Source of the DNA: Streptomyces sp. CB03234
GTDB lineage: Bacteria > Actinomycetota > Actinomycetes > Streptomycetales > Streptomycetaceae
Direction of reading: 5' to 3'
DNA: 64,000 nucleotides
NCBI RefSeq assembly: GCF_001905885.1
Contig: NZ_LIYH01000005.1
Location: 248,001 to 312,000, forward strand
This document shows positions 17,201 through 24,051 of this stretch, one piece after another. The notes beneath the pieces are model-generated. The model saw only the letters and a list, made by a program, of their open reading frames with translations, was not told the origin of the DNA and did no database searches. How positions within the stretch are numbered: the stretch's first letter is position 1; the number at the start of each line of letters is the position of its first letter. The position numbers and the translations under genes are program-made.

Positions 17201-17342
17201 AGATGCGGTTCAGCCATCCGCGGGTGACGGCCACGTTGTCCAGGTTGAGGGTACGGGGGATGTCTGCCGGCCCGGGGCTGGTCGTGGCGCGCAGCATCGC
17301 AACGCCTTGCCACAGGTATCCGGCGGCTGCTCGGGAAGCCAT
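14277..17342 (-). CDS. lanB: full-length class I lanthipeptide dehydratase (LanB)
   Basis: 1021 residues, the usual length for a complete LanB. It uses glutamyl-tRNA to glutamylate Ser/Thr of the precursor and then eliminates glutamate. The N-terminal glutamylation domain (about 1-700) contains RPTPLGLFAG (about 84), the central RHRNENVTRTPRLLPH (about 520) and the conserved ending of that domain (LPRVRYRRTILTQARWLL). The C-terminal elimination domain (about 800-1015) has WWFTRHREMARPDADQHLNF and YQPQTGRFGGEAAM. ATG 17342 follows GGAAGGG. The palindrome at 17382-17419 separates it from the precursor gene and probably lowers its expression. Confidence 0.93.
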   Translation of the reverse strand: MASRAAAGYLWQGVAMLRATTSPGPADIPRTLNLDNVAVTRGWLNRIWQREDFRSALELATPVLSDAIEAVVQGRRTEPRHVRRTALSAVSYLLRWQHRPTPLGLFAGTAPVSVGPRASARWRDKHRAMIRPDAEWVTDLVLRLQGTPALLKRLPLVANNAARVRGDRLVAPGPPSDGHAVLLAPVEISVRNARPVAAAMDAARTPIPYGNLHGHLRDRFPQATPEKIDALLTSLVEQQFLIASLWAPMTTVDAFQHLCRELDRLQADSIPEVRDLVHELYALRDELSAHQPTLSDTSVSAVAARMRALTPVTPTPLLIDTALDCETQLPQAVIAEVQAAVSALYRTTPQPYGYQHWRDYHRRFRARYGVGALVPVMDLVADSGLGLPAGYVGSERGAALKVRTDRDELLLALMQQVLLDGGSELRLTDDMVDALEKAAGKDERLFVPRVEVAFEVHSPSTRALSSGTFDVLLTAVPRPGSSMAGRFAHVLPPQHQDALAATYRGAPDGLTAQLVFPPRRHRNENVTRTPRLLPHVIELSGHQETDEATIPLADIAVTADPRSFHLVQLSTGQRIDVRVLHALEGGTQTPPLARFLAEVAHGRFAAYKPFDFGAGSRLPFLPRVRYRRTILTQARWLLMADDLPGRKASTEEWENAFAVWRGRLRVPMQVAIIEYDQRLPLDLSHPVHRRALRAHLDNARRLELREVPDADAHGWIGRAHEIWLSLGRSEPDTADVPRARPATALAAGRHLPGDGDVLLAQLHAHPRRYDEILSRHLPSLLAAFGDTPPLWWFTRHREMARPDADQHLNFTLHLPPDAYGAAAQHVRRWADSLHGTGLAAGLVLAPYQPQTGRFGGEAAMDTAHQVFAADSAAALAQIQLTERTDALAPQALAAASALHLVTPLAPDTAAAEEWLVRNLPQGTGRLSRALRTQVLELAAPNGASVLAALPGGPAVAEAWRARAAAVDAYRKTLTGQRDPLDVARSLLHQHHVRALGVDPRAEETTIRLVRTAALQHRMAAR

Positions 17343-17381
17343 GAGGCCCTTCCATGAGGCGGCGCGGGGAGGGGAGAGGGG

Positions 17382-17419
17382 CCTGTGGGCCGGGCGAAGC
17401 GCTTCGCCCGGCCCACAGG
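17382..17419 (-). terminator. 38-bp perfect palindrome between precursor and lanB
   Basis: Arms of 19 bp (17382-17400 and 17401-17419, beginning CCTGTGGGCC) with no unpaired spacer, 16 nt downstream of the precursor stop. Lantibiotic operons often have a partial terminator here so that precursor transcripts exceed modification-enzyme transcripts. There is no T-run, so it may also be an RNA-stabilising stem. Confidence 0.75.
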
Positions 17420-17435
17420 TGAGGGGTTGGCCTGA

Positions 17436-17639
17436 TCAGGCCGGGTCCTCGGTGAAGGAACCGCAGGCGGAGGCACCGGTCGCGCAGGTGGTGCCGCAGC
17501 CGTCGCCCGTGGAGCACATGAGGTGGCCGTACGAGTGCTCGGCGATGACGACCTTCACGTCCAGGGGCGCGAAGTCGTCGTCCAGGTCCGCCGACGGCGC
17601 GGGCGCGACCGGGGGCGGGGCGAGAGTGGCGCTCGTCAT
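17436..17639 (-). CDS. FxLD family lanthipeptide precursor
   Basis: 67 residues. The leader is Ala/Pro-rich, then acidic (DLDDD), with FAPLDV at residues 23-28 standing in for the FxLD box bound by class I enzymes; the spacing has one extra residue compared with FDLDV-type peptides. The C-terminal core has Cys 42, 48, 52 and 59 among Ser/Thr (S43, T44, T50, T51, T54, S57, S61, T63) and ends SFTEDPA. Up to four rings are possible. Asp46-Gly47 is a likely target of the adjacent methyltransferase. ATG 17639 follows AAGAAGG. The ring pattern and leader cleavage site cannot be read from sequence. Confidence 0.9.
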   Translation of the reverse strand: MTSATLAPPPVAPAPSADLDDDFAPLDVKVVIAEHSYGHLMCSTGDGCGTTCATGASACGSFTEDPA

Positions 17640-17690
17640 GATGTGCCCTTCTTCTTGTTGGGGTGGTGCGGGATGACCTGGCTCCCGGTG

Positions 17691-18926
17691 TTACGCCGAG
17701 GGCCAGGAGAGCGAGATCCGGGTGTGCACCTTGTCGATGACCCGGTCGGCCGGGATCTGCTCATCGGGGGTGCTGGCCGGATAGACCCGGATGACCGGGC
17801 TGGGGCCGCCGCGCCGGTTGGCCTCCCAGTCGCGGAGCACGTCAGCGATCTTGTCGGCGAACTGCTCCGCGTGCGGGCCGAGGGCGTGCACGCCGTACTC
17901 CAGGTGCTTGTTGTCCTCGGTGCGGCGGGTGACGAGGTAGGCGAAGGTGTCGTCCTCGACGGCCGCGAGGGCGAACCGCTTGTTCACGGGGGCGACCAGG
18001 CCCGTGTCCGAGTTCTCATCGACGGCCATCGTGCAGAAGCCCGGCAGACTGATCGCCATCGCCATCTGGAGGGTGTCGATGAGTTCCTGGACGCGGACGG
18101 TGACACCGGTCCACAGTTCGTGGCGCGGGAACGTGACGGCGTTGTCGAGTCGGTGCGGGTCGGCCGGCAGGCCGTCATCGAACTTCAGCCCGATCTCCGG
18201 GGTGCCGTTGACGAGGAGGAGTTCTTCCCGGTGGGCGGTCGAGCCCTGCATCGGGACGAAGCCGCAGATACGCGCCGACTCGCTCTCCAGGTAGGTGCCG
18301 TGCTCGCCCGTGACCTGGGTGAAAGCGACCGACCGGGTCAGGCCGCGCATCCGCAGCGGGACGACGAGCCGACCACCCTGCTTGAGCTGCGCGGTCCAGG
18401 CCGGGGAGATGTCCCAAGCCCCGGCGGTCACCATCACGACGTCGACCTCGCCGAGGTCCGGAATCGGCTCGGCGGCATCGGCGGTGACGACGCGCACCCT
18501 GTCGTAGCCGTGCTCGTCCAGGAGCCGGCGCGCGCGGTCGGTGACGACGGGGTCGATGTCCACGGTGACGACTTCACCGCCCTCACCGACGAGCTCGGCG
18601 AGGTAGGCCGCATTCAGCCCGCCCGAGCCGATCTCCAGGACCCGCATCCCGGGCTTCACCTGAGCCTGCTCCAGCATCATGGCCTGGATCTGCGGCGCGG
18701 AGACGGAGCTGAGCTGCACACCGTGCTCGTCCGTCTTGGTGATCACGGCGGCGTACGTGTCGTACGCCTTGTCCAGCGGGGTGTCGGGAGTGAACTCGTG
18801 CCGGGGCACCTTGCGCATCACGGCTTCGACCTCCGGGGAGGAGATGTTGCCGTCCGCGCACAGCTCGTCCACCACCTTGTTCCGCAGGCGGGTCGCCTCG
18901 TCGGGATCGACGGTCGTGTTCGTCAT
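17691..18926 (-). CDS. methyltransferase, FxLD system (PIMT-like, lanthipeptide tailoring)
   Basis: 411 residues. The N-terminal 220 residues are a protein-L-isoaspartate O-methyltransferase-like fold: PRHEFTP (about 42), VSAPQIQAMMLEQ, the SAM-binding loop RVLEIGSGGLNAAYLAEL (about 93-110), VVTVDIDP and DVVMVTAGAWDI. A further 190 residues are specific to the FxLD family (AMAISLPGFCTMAVDENSD, YLVTRR). Relatives in lanthipeptide clusters methylate an Asp of the modified precursor, which then forms aspartimide or isoaspartate. It is the first gene of the operon, 51 nt before the precursor; ATG 18926 follows GAAGGAAG. SAM-binding residues look intact. Confidence 0.9.
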   Translation of the reverse strand: MTNTTVDPDEATRLRNKVVDELCADGNISSPEVEAVMRKVPRHEFTPDTPLDKAYDTYAAVITKTDEHGVQLSSVSAPQIQAMMLEQAQVKPGMRVLEIGSGGLNAAYLAELVGEGGEVVTVDIDPVVTDRARRLLDEHGYDRVRVVTADAAEPIPDLGEVDVVMVTAGAWDISPAWTAQLKQGGRLVVPLRMRGLTRSVAFTQVTGEHGTYLESESARICGFVPMQGSTAHREELLLVNGTPEIGLKFDDGLPADPHRLDNAVTFPRHELWTGVTVRVQELIDTLQMAMAISLPGFCTMAVDENSDTGLVAPVNKRFALAAVEDDTFAYLVTRRTEDNKHLEYGVHALGPHAEQFADKIADVLRDWEANRRGGPSPVIRVYPASTPDEQIPADRVIDKVHTRISLSWPSA

Positions 18927-19082
18927 GGACTTCCTTCGGTCGTTCGTGTTCGGGGGAGGTAGGTCGGCACCGCGTGCCGGTGGGCCGGGAGGTTATCGGC
19001 GAACGTCCTCCGTTCTTGCCGGACCGCCGAAGGTTGGCGGTTTCGTGCCGGACGGCGCGCGAGGGCTCGGCGCCGGTGGTGA

Positions 19083-19127
19083 GCCGCCCGGCGGCCCTGT
19101 CCGTATCACTCAGGACCACCGGGCGGC
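19083..19127 (-). terminator. hairpin downstream of the 19131 gene
   Basis: Nine-bp arms (GCCGCCCGG at 19083-19091, its complement at 19119-19127) with a long loop, immediately 3' of the leftward stop at 19131. The remaining 18927-19082 should hold the promoter of the lanthipeptide operon. A small inverted repeat (CGGCAC/GTGCCG, about 18965-18980) is visible there but no clear -10/-35. Confidence 0.45.
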
Positions 19128-19130
19128 CGT

Positions 19131-19778
19131 CTAGGCGGCAGGCACAAGATCGTCCAGTTTGACGACCTCGTAGTCCCGCAGTTCGCGTACGAGCTGAGAG
19201 GCGAGGAACCAACCGATCTGGGGGTGGCTGTAAGGGAGGGGCCTGTCTGTGCCCGAGAGGGCTTGGATGCCGTTGGGACCGTACTGGTACGCCGTGCCGA
19301 TCACGCCGTAGAGCGGAAATCGCCTGGCGAGGAGGGCTACGTGCCCCTTGCGCCTGAGCCGGGGGCACCGGCTCGCCGCCATCCGGGCGTGCGCGAGACA
19401 GACCGGCGGCTGTGCCGTTTTCACGGGACCGGTGTAGTCGAGGTCATCGGCTGTCTCCAGGAAGAGGATGCCGTCGCTGCGCTTCAACTGGACCGTGCAC
19501 ACCTGGCACCGGAGCAGAGCCATTGTCGAGCGCTGGCGAAGGGGATGGACCAGCCGCCACCTCGGGGTTCCGGTGGGCATTCCGTCGTTACCGAGCGACA
19601 TTGAGTACCGGGCCCACAGGACGCCTCGCAGGTCCCGGTCGGGCGGTTCCTCGTCCACGTACGCCAGCCGTGGGCGGCGATCTGGACCAAGGCGTACACG
19701 CAGGTTGAGGAGGGATTCCGCTTCCTCGCCCTCGCGGGCGGTGATATACGGGACGATCAGGTCGGCTGCAGTGGTCAT
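19131..19778 (-). CDS. hypothetical protein (215 aa) downstream of DUF5999
   Basis: 215 residues from ATG 19778, with GGAGG eight nt upstream; a longer frame to 20420 was rejected because it enters the transposon. It contains a CxxC (LRCQVCTVQLKRSDGILF, about 105-122) and a third Cys in PPVCLAHARM, so a metal site is possible. The rest is beta-rich (LNLRVRLGPDRRPRLAYV). No recognised family. Its start overlaps the stop of the interrupted DUF5999 gene in ATGA, showing it was translationally coupled to that gene before the transposon split the operon; it may now be poorly expressed. Confidence 0.65.
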   Translation of the reverse strand: MTTAADLIVPYITAREGEEAESLLNLRVRLGPDRRPRLAYVDEEPPDRDLRGVLWARYSMSLGNDGMPTGTPRWRLVHPLRQRSTMALLRCQVCTVQLKRSDGILFLETADDLDYTGPVKTAQPPVCLAHARMAASRCPRLRRKGHVALLARRFPLYGVIGTAYQYGPNGIQALSGTDRPLPYSHPQIGWFLASQLVRELRDYEVVKLDDLVPAA

Positions 19779-19858
19779 GCCGCGCCTCCTACGGGGGCCG
19801 CCAGGGACCGGCGCGGCGCGACGATCGTGCCGTTGGGCAGCAGTTCGCCGGTGTCCTC
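19775..19858 (-). pseudogene. DUF5999 gene, 3' half (interrupted by Tn554-like element)
   Basis: Reads EDTGELLPNGTIVAPRRSL and on to VGGAA, the typical C-terminal half of DUF5999 proteins. The 5' half lies at 23879-24001, beyond the transposon, and joining the halves at the shared CCTCGA core restores ...LLFE-DTGELLPNG... in frame. In its present setting the frame is open upstream to ATG 19909 inside the transposon end (a 44-aa product) or ATG 19870, so a hybrid fragment could still be translated. Confidence 0.85.
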
Positions 19859-19930
19859 GACTATGTCCATCAGCCTTGCGGGTGTCTTTGATGTCCAACT
19901 CGCTGCCATGAAGGGGCCTTTCGGTGCTAC

Positions 19931-21094
19931 ATGGACGGGTTCTGTTCGCCTGTCCATGTCGTTCTGGGGTGTGGTGTGTCGTTCGCAGTGCAGAGGCTGC
20001 GGTTGTCCGAGGACGGTCCGGTCTCGTACACCGTGGTGGGGGACGACGGCTTGCCCGTCGATGACGTGGAGGACTTCCTCGCGTACCTGACGGCGAGGGG
20101 TGCATCGCCGAACACGGTCCAGGGCTACGCCTACGACCTGCGCGACTTCTTCGTCTGGCTGGGTCAGGTGGGCTTGGACTTCCGGCGTGTGCGGCTGGAG
20201 GTGGTCGCCCAGTTCTTCGATTGGCTGCGCCGTCCGAAGCCTGCCCGAGCGCCGGAGGTTTTCGTGCTGCCGGGTGTCGGCCAGGCGCTGGAGAACACCA
20301 CGCTGCAGCGGAAGCGGGCCGCGCTCGCGTCGTTCTACCGGTTCCACGCCAGGCGGGATGAGAGCGTGCCCGCGCTGCTGGGAAACCTGCTGGCCAGGCA
20401 GCCGACAGGCTCCTACACACCGATGCTGGCGCACACCCAGCGAGGGGGCGAGGTCGAGTACAGCCCGATCCGCATCCACGCCCACCGCAAGCCGCCCCGG
20501 ACGCTGACGGATGACGAGGTCCGGCGGCTGATGGGCGCCTGCAACAGGCGCCGGGACCGGTTCCTGATCGCGCTCCTGGACGAGGCGGGGCTGCGGATCA
20601 GCGAGGCACTGGGCCTGCGGCACGCTGACTTGAACCTCCGCAAGGGCGAGGTGCACGTCGTTCCGCGCGAGAACAACGCGAACCATGCCCGGGTCAAGGG
20701 CATGAAGGGCCGGATCATCCCGGTGCGTCCGGAGCTGTTCGACCGCTACGCCGTCTACATGGAGAGCGAGTACGGGACGCTGGACTGCGACTTCGTGTTC
20801 GCCAACCTCTTCCGCGCGCCGATTGGCTCCCCGATGACCCGGGCGAACGTCAACGAGTTGGTCGAGCGGCTGCAGAAGCGGACCGGGATCGCGCACTTCT
20901 CGCCGCATGTCTGCCGGCACACCTACGCCACACGACTGCTGCGGGCAGAGGTGCCGATCGAGGTCGTGGCCGAACTCCTTGGTCACGCCAGCCCGCAGAC
21001 CACCGCCGAGATCTACAGCCATCTCGATGTCGAGGATCATCGCCGGGTACTCCTGTCGGCCGGGATCATCAAGGACAGGGCACCGACCCGGTGA
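19931..21094 (+). CDS. tnpA: tyrosine recombinase, TnpA of Tn554-like element
   Basis: 387 residues (372 if GTG 19976 is used; no ribosome binding site decides). N-terminal SAM-like core-binding domain (VDDVEDFLAYLTARGASPNTVQGYAYDL, about 42-70). Catalytic domain with Arg in EAGLRISEAL (about 220), HxxR in SPHVCRHTYATRL (about 325), LGHASPQTTAEIYSHL with the His and nucleophile Tyr (about 350-361). All catalytic residues are present. It overlaps tnpB by 4 nt. Length fits Tn554 TnpA (about 360). Confidence 0.92.
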   Translation: MDGFCSPVHVVLGCGVSFAVQRLRLSEDGPVSYTVVGDDGLPVDDVEDFLAYLTARGASPNTVQGYAYDLRDFFVWLGQVGLDFRRVRLEVVAQFFDWLRRPKPARAPEVFVLPGVGQALENTTLQRKRAALASFYRFHARRDESVPALLGNLLARQPTGSYTPMLAHTQRGGEVEYSPIRIHAHRKPPRTLTDDEVRRLMGACNRRRDRFLIALLDEAGLRISEALGLRHADLNLRKGEVHVVPRENNANHARVKGMKGRIIPVRPELFDRYAVYMESEYGTLDCDFVFANLFRAPIGSPMTRANVNELVERLQKRTGIAHFSPHVCRHTYATRLLRAEVPIEVVAELLGHASPQTTAEIYSHLDVEDHRRVLLSAGIIKDRAPTR

Positions 21095-23379
21095 ACACGC
21101 CCCGCGCGAGAGCAGGCTCCGACGGCCTGCTGGCCAGGCTGATGGAGACGGTGCGCCCGGAGTTCCGGGCCGAGGTGTTCTGTCCGCCGCGGGACAGCCC
21201 GGTGTTCTTCCCCGGCGAGTGCCGCATTCCGGCCTGCCCGACGACGCTGACCATGGGCCGGCTGAAGCTGTGCCGCACCCACCACCACCGCTGGGCGGCG
21301 GCGGGACGACCAGCCGATCTGGACGGGTGGTTCGCTCAGGAGGATGCGCGACTGCGCGAACGACGCCAGGTCTCGGCCTGCCGGGTCTCCGGGTGCAATC
21401 GGGCCCGAGCCGCCCACGGTCTGTGTCACCGCCACGCCTCGCGGTGGAACCACGCCGGACGCCCACCCCTCGAATCCTGGCTGGGACGGACCCTCTATCA
21501 ACCTCCGCGCAAACCCTGGTCCGCCGAGCGGACCTGCGACTTCCCCGACTGCCCGCGCTGGACCGACAGCACCGACGCTCCGCTGTGTCACACCCACCAC
21601 AACCGGTGGCGCAAGCACGGCCGACCGACCCTCGACACCTGGTACGACGACCTCGCTCACCGCGGAGACCCGAAGATCCGCCTGGACCAGCTGACCCCCG
21701 CCCTGCGCCTGGAGTTCCAGTTCGGTCTGCAACACCGGCTCGACGAAGGACTGCGCTTCACCCCCGCCCGCGACGTCCGCCGCGCGGTCACCTGGGCCTG
21801 CGAGGCACCCATCACCAGCCTCCTCGACTGGGACGAGAGCACCTGGCGCGACCACGTCGCCCCGCTCGGACCCGGCGGGAAACGCCACGGCCACAACGTG
21901 GTGGCCTTCCGCTTCATCGCGGACACCCGCTTCGCCCTGAAGCACCTGCTCATCGCCGATGATCCATGGGCTGACCAGTACCCGCGCGACGTCTGGGACC
22001 TGCGGCACTTCGCCCTGGCCGAAGGAGAGACGCGCTACCTCCGCTTCGGCCCCATACCCCAGCCCTGGCTGCGCGAGCTGGTCAAACGATGGTGCCGCTG
22101 GCGCATCAGTACGAACATCAGCGTCAACACCGTCGCGCAGAACCTGCGCTCCCTGACCCATCTCTCCGGGCATCTGCCACCGCACGCCGCGCCGGCCGAC
22201 CTGACGCGCGCCAGGATCGAGACGTGGCTCGCCGCCCTGGCCGTCGACTACCCGGACGTGTTCACCCGCCGGGCCACCGTTAACTCGCTGGGCCGCTTCG
22301 TCGCCGACGCCCGCGCCCACGACTGGCAGCCGGTCCTGCCGCGCGACGCGATCATCTACAACGACGCTCCGCCACCGCCGCCGGCCAAGCCCCGGTGGAT
22401 CTCCGAACACCTGATGCGGCAGATGGAGAACCCCGAGAACCTGGCGTTGATCTCCACCGACGACCTCCGCCTCATGGTCCCCTTGCTGATCTCCTGCGGC
22501 CTGCGGATGAAGGACGCCCGGCGCCTGCGGTTCGACTGCGTCACCCACGACGACACCGGCGCCCCCTACCTGACCTGGGTCAACCACAAGATCCACGGCC
22601 GCATCGCGTTCTTCCCCATCAGCCAGGCCCTGGCCGACGAGATCGCCGCACAACAAAAGCGCGTCCAAGCCCGCTTCCCTGCCGGAAGCCGCTTCCTGTT
22701 CCCCGGCTGGATGGCCAACCTCAACGGCAGCAAGGCCGTCTCGGACACCTGGTGCCGCGAACAGATGGAGACCTGGCTGGAGCGCATCCGCCTCATCGAC
22801 GAGCACGGCCGCCCAGCTCGCGTGACCTTCCACCAGTTCCGCCACACGCTGGGCACCCGGCTGATCAACGCCAACGTCCCGCAGCACATCGTCCAGCAAC
22901 TGCTCGACCACATGTCGCCGCAGATGACGGCCATCTACGCCCGGCTGCACCAGAAGACCCTGCGCGAGCACTGGGAGAAATCCCTCAAGATCAACGCCGA
23001 AGGCGAAGCCGTCGCCCTGCCCGCGGACCACCCGCTTGCCGATGCGACCTGGATGCGGCTGTCCCTGGTCCGCGCCAAGGTCAGTCTCCCCAACGGCTAC
23101 TGCGGAGCCCCGATCCAGACGGACTGCGAGTACGCGAACCCTTGCCTGGACTGCCGCTTCTTCATCACCACCGGCGACTTCCTCGACCAGCACCGACGCC
23201 AGCGCGAAGAGACCCGCAAGCTCATCGGCGACGCCGAAAAAGCCGGACTGTCGCGCATCGTCGAGAAGAACACCCGCACGCTCGGCAAGCTCGACACCAT
23301 CATCGACGCCCTGGAACAGGCCGGCCCGCAGCAGATCGTGGCCGGCGGGAAGGTGACCGATCTCGATGCCACCGGCTGA
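21091..23379 (+). CDS. tnpB: tyrosine recombinase, TnpB of Tn554-like element
   Basis: 762 residues, starting GTG 21091 in a GTGA overlap with tnpA. The N-terminal region has repeated Cys/His modules (CRIPACP...CRTHHHRW, CRVSGCN...CHRHASRW, CDFPDCP...CHTHHNRW at about 45-185), probable zinc knuckles not found in ordinary integrases. The catalytic domain has Arg in SCGLRMKDARRL (about 469), HxxR in FHQFRHTLGTRL (about 580) and LLDHMSPQMTAIYARL (about 602-617). A further Cys cluster CEYANPCLDCRFF lies near 680. It is longer than Tn554 TnpB (about 630) because of the N-terminal knuckles. Confidence 0.9.
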   Translation: MNTPRARAGSDGLLARLMETVRPEFRAEVFCPPRDSPVFFPGECRIPACPTTLTMGRLKLCRTHHHRWAAAGRPADLDGWFAQEDARLRERRQVSACRVSGCNRARAAHGLCHRHASRWNHAGRPPLESWLGRTLYQPPRKPWSAERTCDFPDCPRWTDSTDAPLCHTHHNRWRKHGRPTLDTWYDDLAHRGDPKIRLDQLTPALRLEFQFGLQHRLDEGLRFTPARDVRRAVTWACEAPITSLLDWDESTWRDHVAPLGPGGKRHGHNVVAFRFIADTRFALKHLLIADDPWADQYPRDVWDLRHFALAEGETRYLRFGPIPQPWLRELVKRWCRWRISTNISVNTVAQNLRSLTHLSGHLPPHAAPADLTRARIETWLAALAVDYPDVFTRRATVNSLGRFVADARAHDWQPVLPRDAIIYNDAPPPPPAKPRWISEHLMRQMENPENLALISTDDLRLMVPLLISCGLRMKDARRLRFDCVTHDDTGAPYLTWVNHKIHGRIAFFPISQALADEIAAQQKRVQARFPAGSRFLFPGWMANLNGSKAVSDTWCREQMETWLERIRLIDEHGRPARVTFHQFRHTLGTRLINANVPQHIVQQLLDHMSPQMTAIYARLHQKTLREHWEKSLKINAEGEAVALPADHPLADATWMRLSLVRAKVSLPNGYCGAPIQTDCEYANPCLDCRFFITTGDFLDQHRRQREETRKLIGDAEKAGLSRIVEKNTRTLGKLDTIIDALEQAGPQQIVAGGKVTDLDATG

Positions 23380-23782
23380 CAACGCCCGCTTCCTCGTCGA
23401 AGCCTCGAAGACACGCAGCCGGCAGGCACGCGAGCGCGCCGAAGAGGCCATCAAGACGGCAGCCCGGCGCAGCGAACGGCCCACCGTCGTCGGCATCGCG
23501 AACGCGGCCGGCGTCTCCAGGTCCTGGCTATACACGCAGACCGACCTCATCACCGCGATCAACCAGCTCCAGCAGCGAGCCCCGGCACCCCACCGCAACA
23601 CTCGGCACGCTGCCAGTGATGCCTCCCTGCAACGCAGGCTGGAGACCGCGCTCGAACGCAACCGGCAACTCCGCGACCAGGTCGCCGACCTCACCCGAAA
23701 ACTGGAGAACGCCCACGGCGAGATCCGCCGTCTCCGCACCCTGGCCCAGCCACCCGCGGCCACCGTCCTTGGCCCCCGCTGA
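23366..23782 (+). CDS. tnpC: TnpC-like accessory protein (DUF6262-like)
   Basis: 138 residues overlapping the tnpB end by 14 nt. It has an HTH-like segment (VGIANAAGVSRSWLYTQTDL, about 40-58) and a coiled-coil C-terminus (LQRRLETALERNRQLRDQVA). Tn554 TnpC affects orientation and efficiency of transposition. This third protein lacks R-H-R-Y residues, so the set is Tn554-like rather than a recombinase-in-trio element. Confidence 0.82.
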   Translation: MPPADNARFLVEASKTRSRQARERAEEAIKTAARRSERPTVVGIANAAGVSRSWLYTQTDLITAINQLQQRAPAPHRNTRHAASDASLQRRLETALERNRQLRDQVADLTRKLENAHGEIRRLRTLAQPPAATVLGPR

Positions 23783-23878
23783 GCCCACAGTCCGACCGCT
23801 GCCACTGCCCGACGAAGACATGTCCACCAGGCAAAGTCCCTGCTCAGCGGCACTATCAGCGCCAGAGATCGACATAAC

Positions 23879-24001
23879 CTCGAAGAGCAGCACCTGGTTG
23901 CACAACAGGCTCCAGCCCTGTTCCGGGTGGTACGCGATGGGCCGCGCGGCATCCCTGTCAGGAGCCTCAGCCGTGGGGCACGGCGGGGTGTGCGCGCACA
24001 T
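23879..24001 (-). pseudogene. DUF5999 gene, 5' half (interrupted by Tn554-like element)
   Basis: ATG 24001 starts MCAHTPPCPTAEAPDRDAAR, then HPEQGWSLLCNQVLLFE, the first 41 residues of a DUF5999 protein, including its two early Cys and the SLLCN Cys. Translation then runs into the transposon end (VMSISGADS...). The matching 3' half is at 19775-19858. DUF5999 proteins are small, Streptomyces-specific and of unknown function. Confidence 0.88.
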
Positions 24002-24051
24002 GGTGCTCGTCCTCTCAGGTGCGGAGCGGGAAGTCAGGCCCTCTTCGGCCT

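Larger units (their letters stand above)
19855..23883. mobile_element. Tn554-like transposon, complete, about 4.0 kb
   Basis: Three overlapping rightward genes (two tyrosine recombinases and a small third protein) in the tnpA-tnpB-tnpC order of Tn554. Ends defined from the split DUF5999 gene: CCTCGA core at 19855-19860 and again at 23878-23883. One base inside each core are imperfect inverted repeats, TATGTCCATC (19862-19871) and TATGTCGATC read leftward from 23876 to 23867. No passenger gene is present; the last 100 bp before the right end are non-coding. Left and right ends, core duplication and target gene are all visible, so the insertion looks complete. Confidence 0.88.

Noticed and set aside
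17523-18962. A 479-codon rightward frame over the methyltransferase and precursor
   Set aside because: Antisense shadow; the opposite strand encodes a clear SAM-dependent methyltransferase with its own ribosome binding site.
19855-23883. Recombinase-in-trio (RIT) element
   Set aside because: Only the first two proteins are tyrosine recombinases. The third is a small HTH/coiled-coil protein lacking R-H-R-Y, as in Tn554 TnpC.
21037-23952. A 971-codon leftward frame over tnpB
   Set aside because: Antisense of a tyrosine recombinase with all catalytic residues; no motif in the reverse frame.
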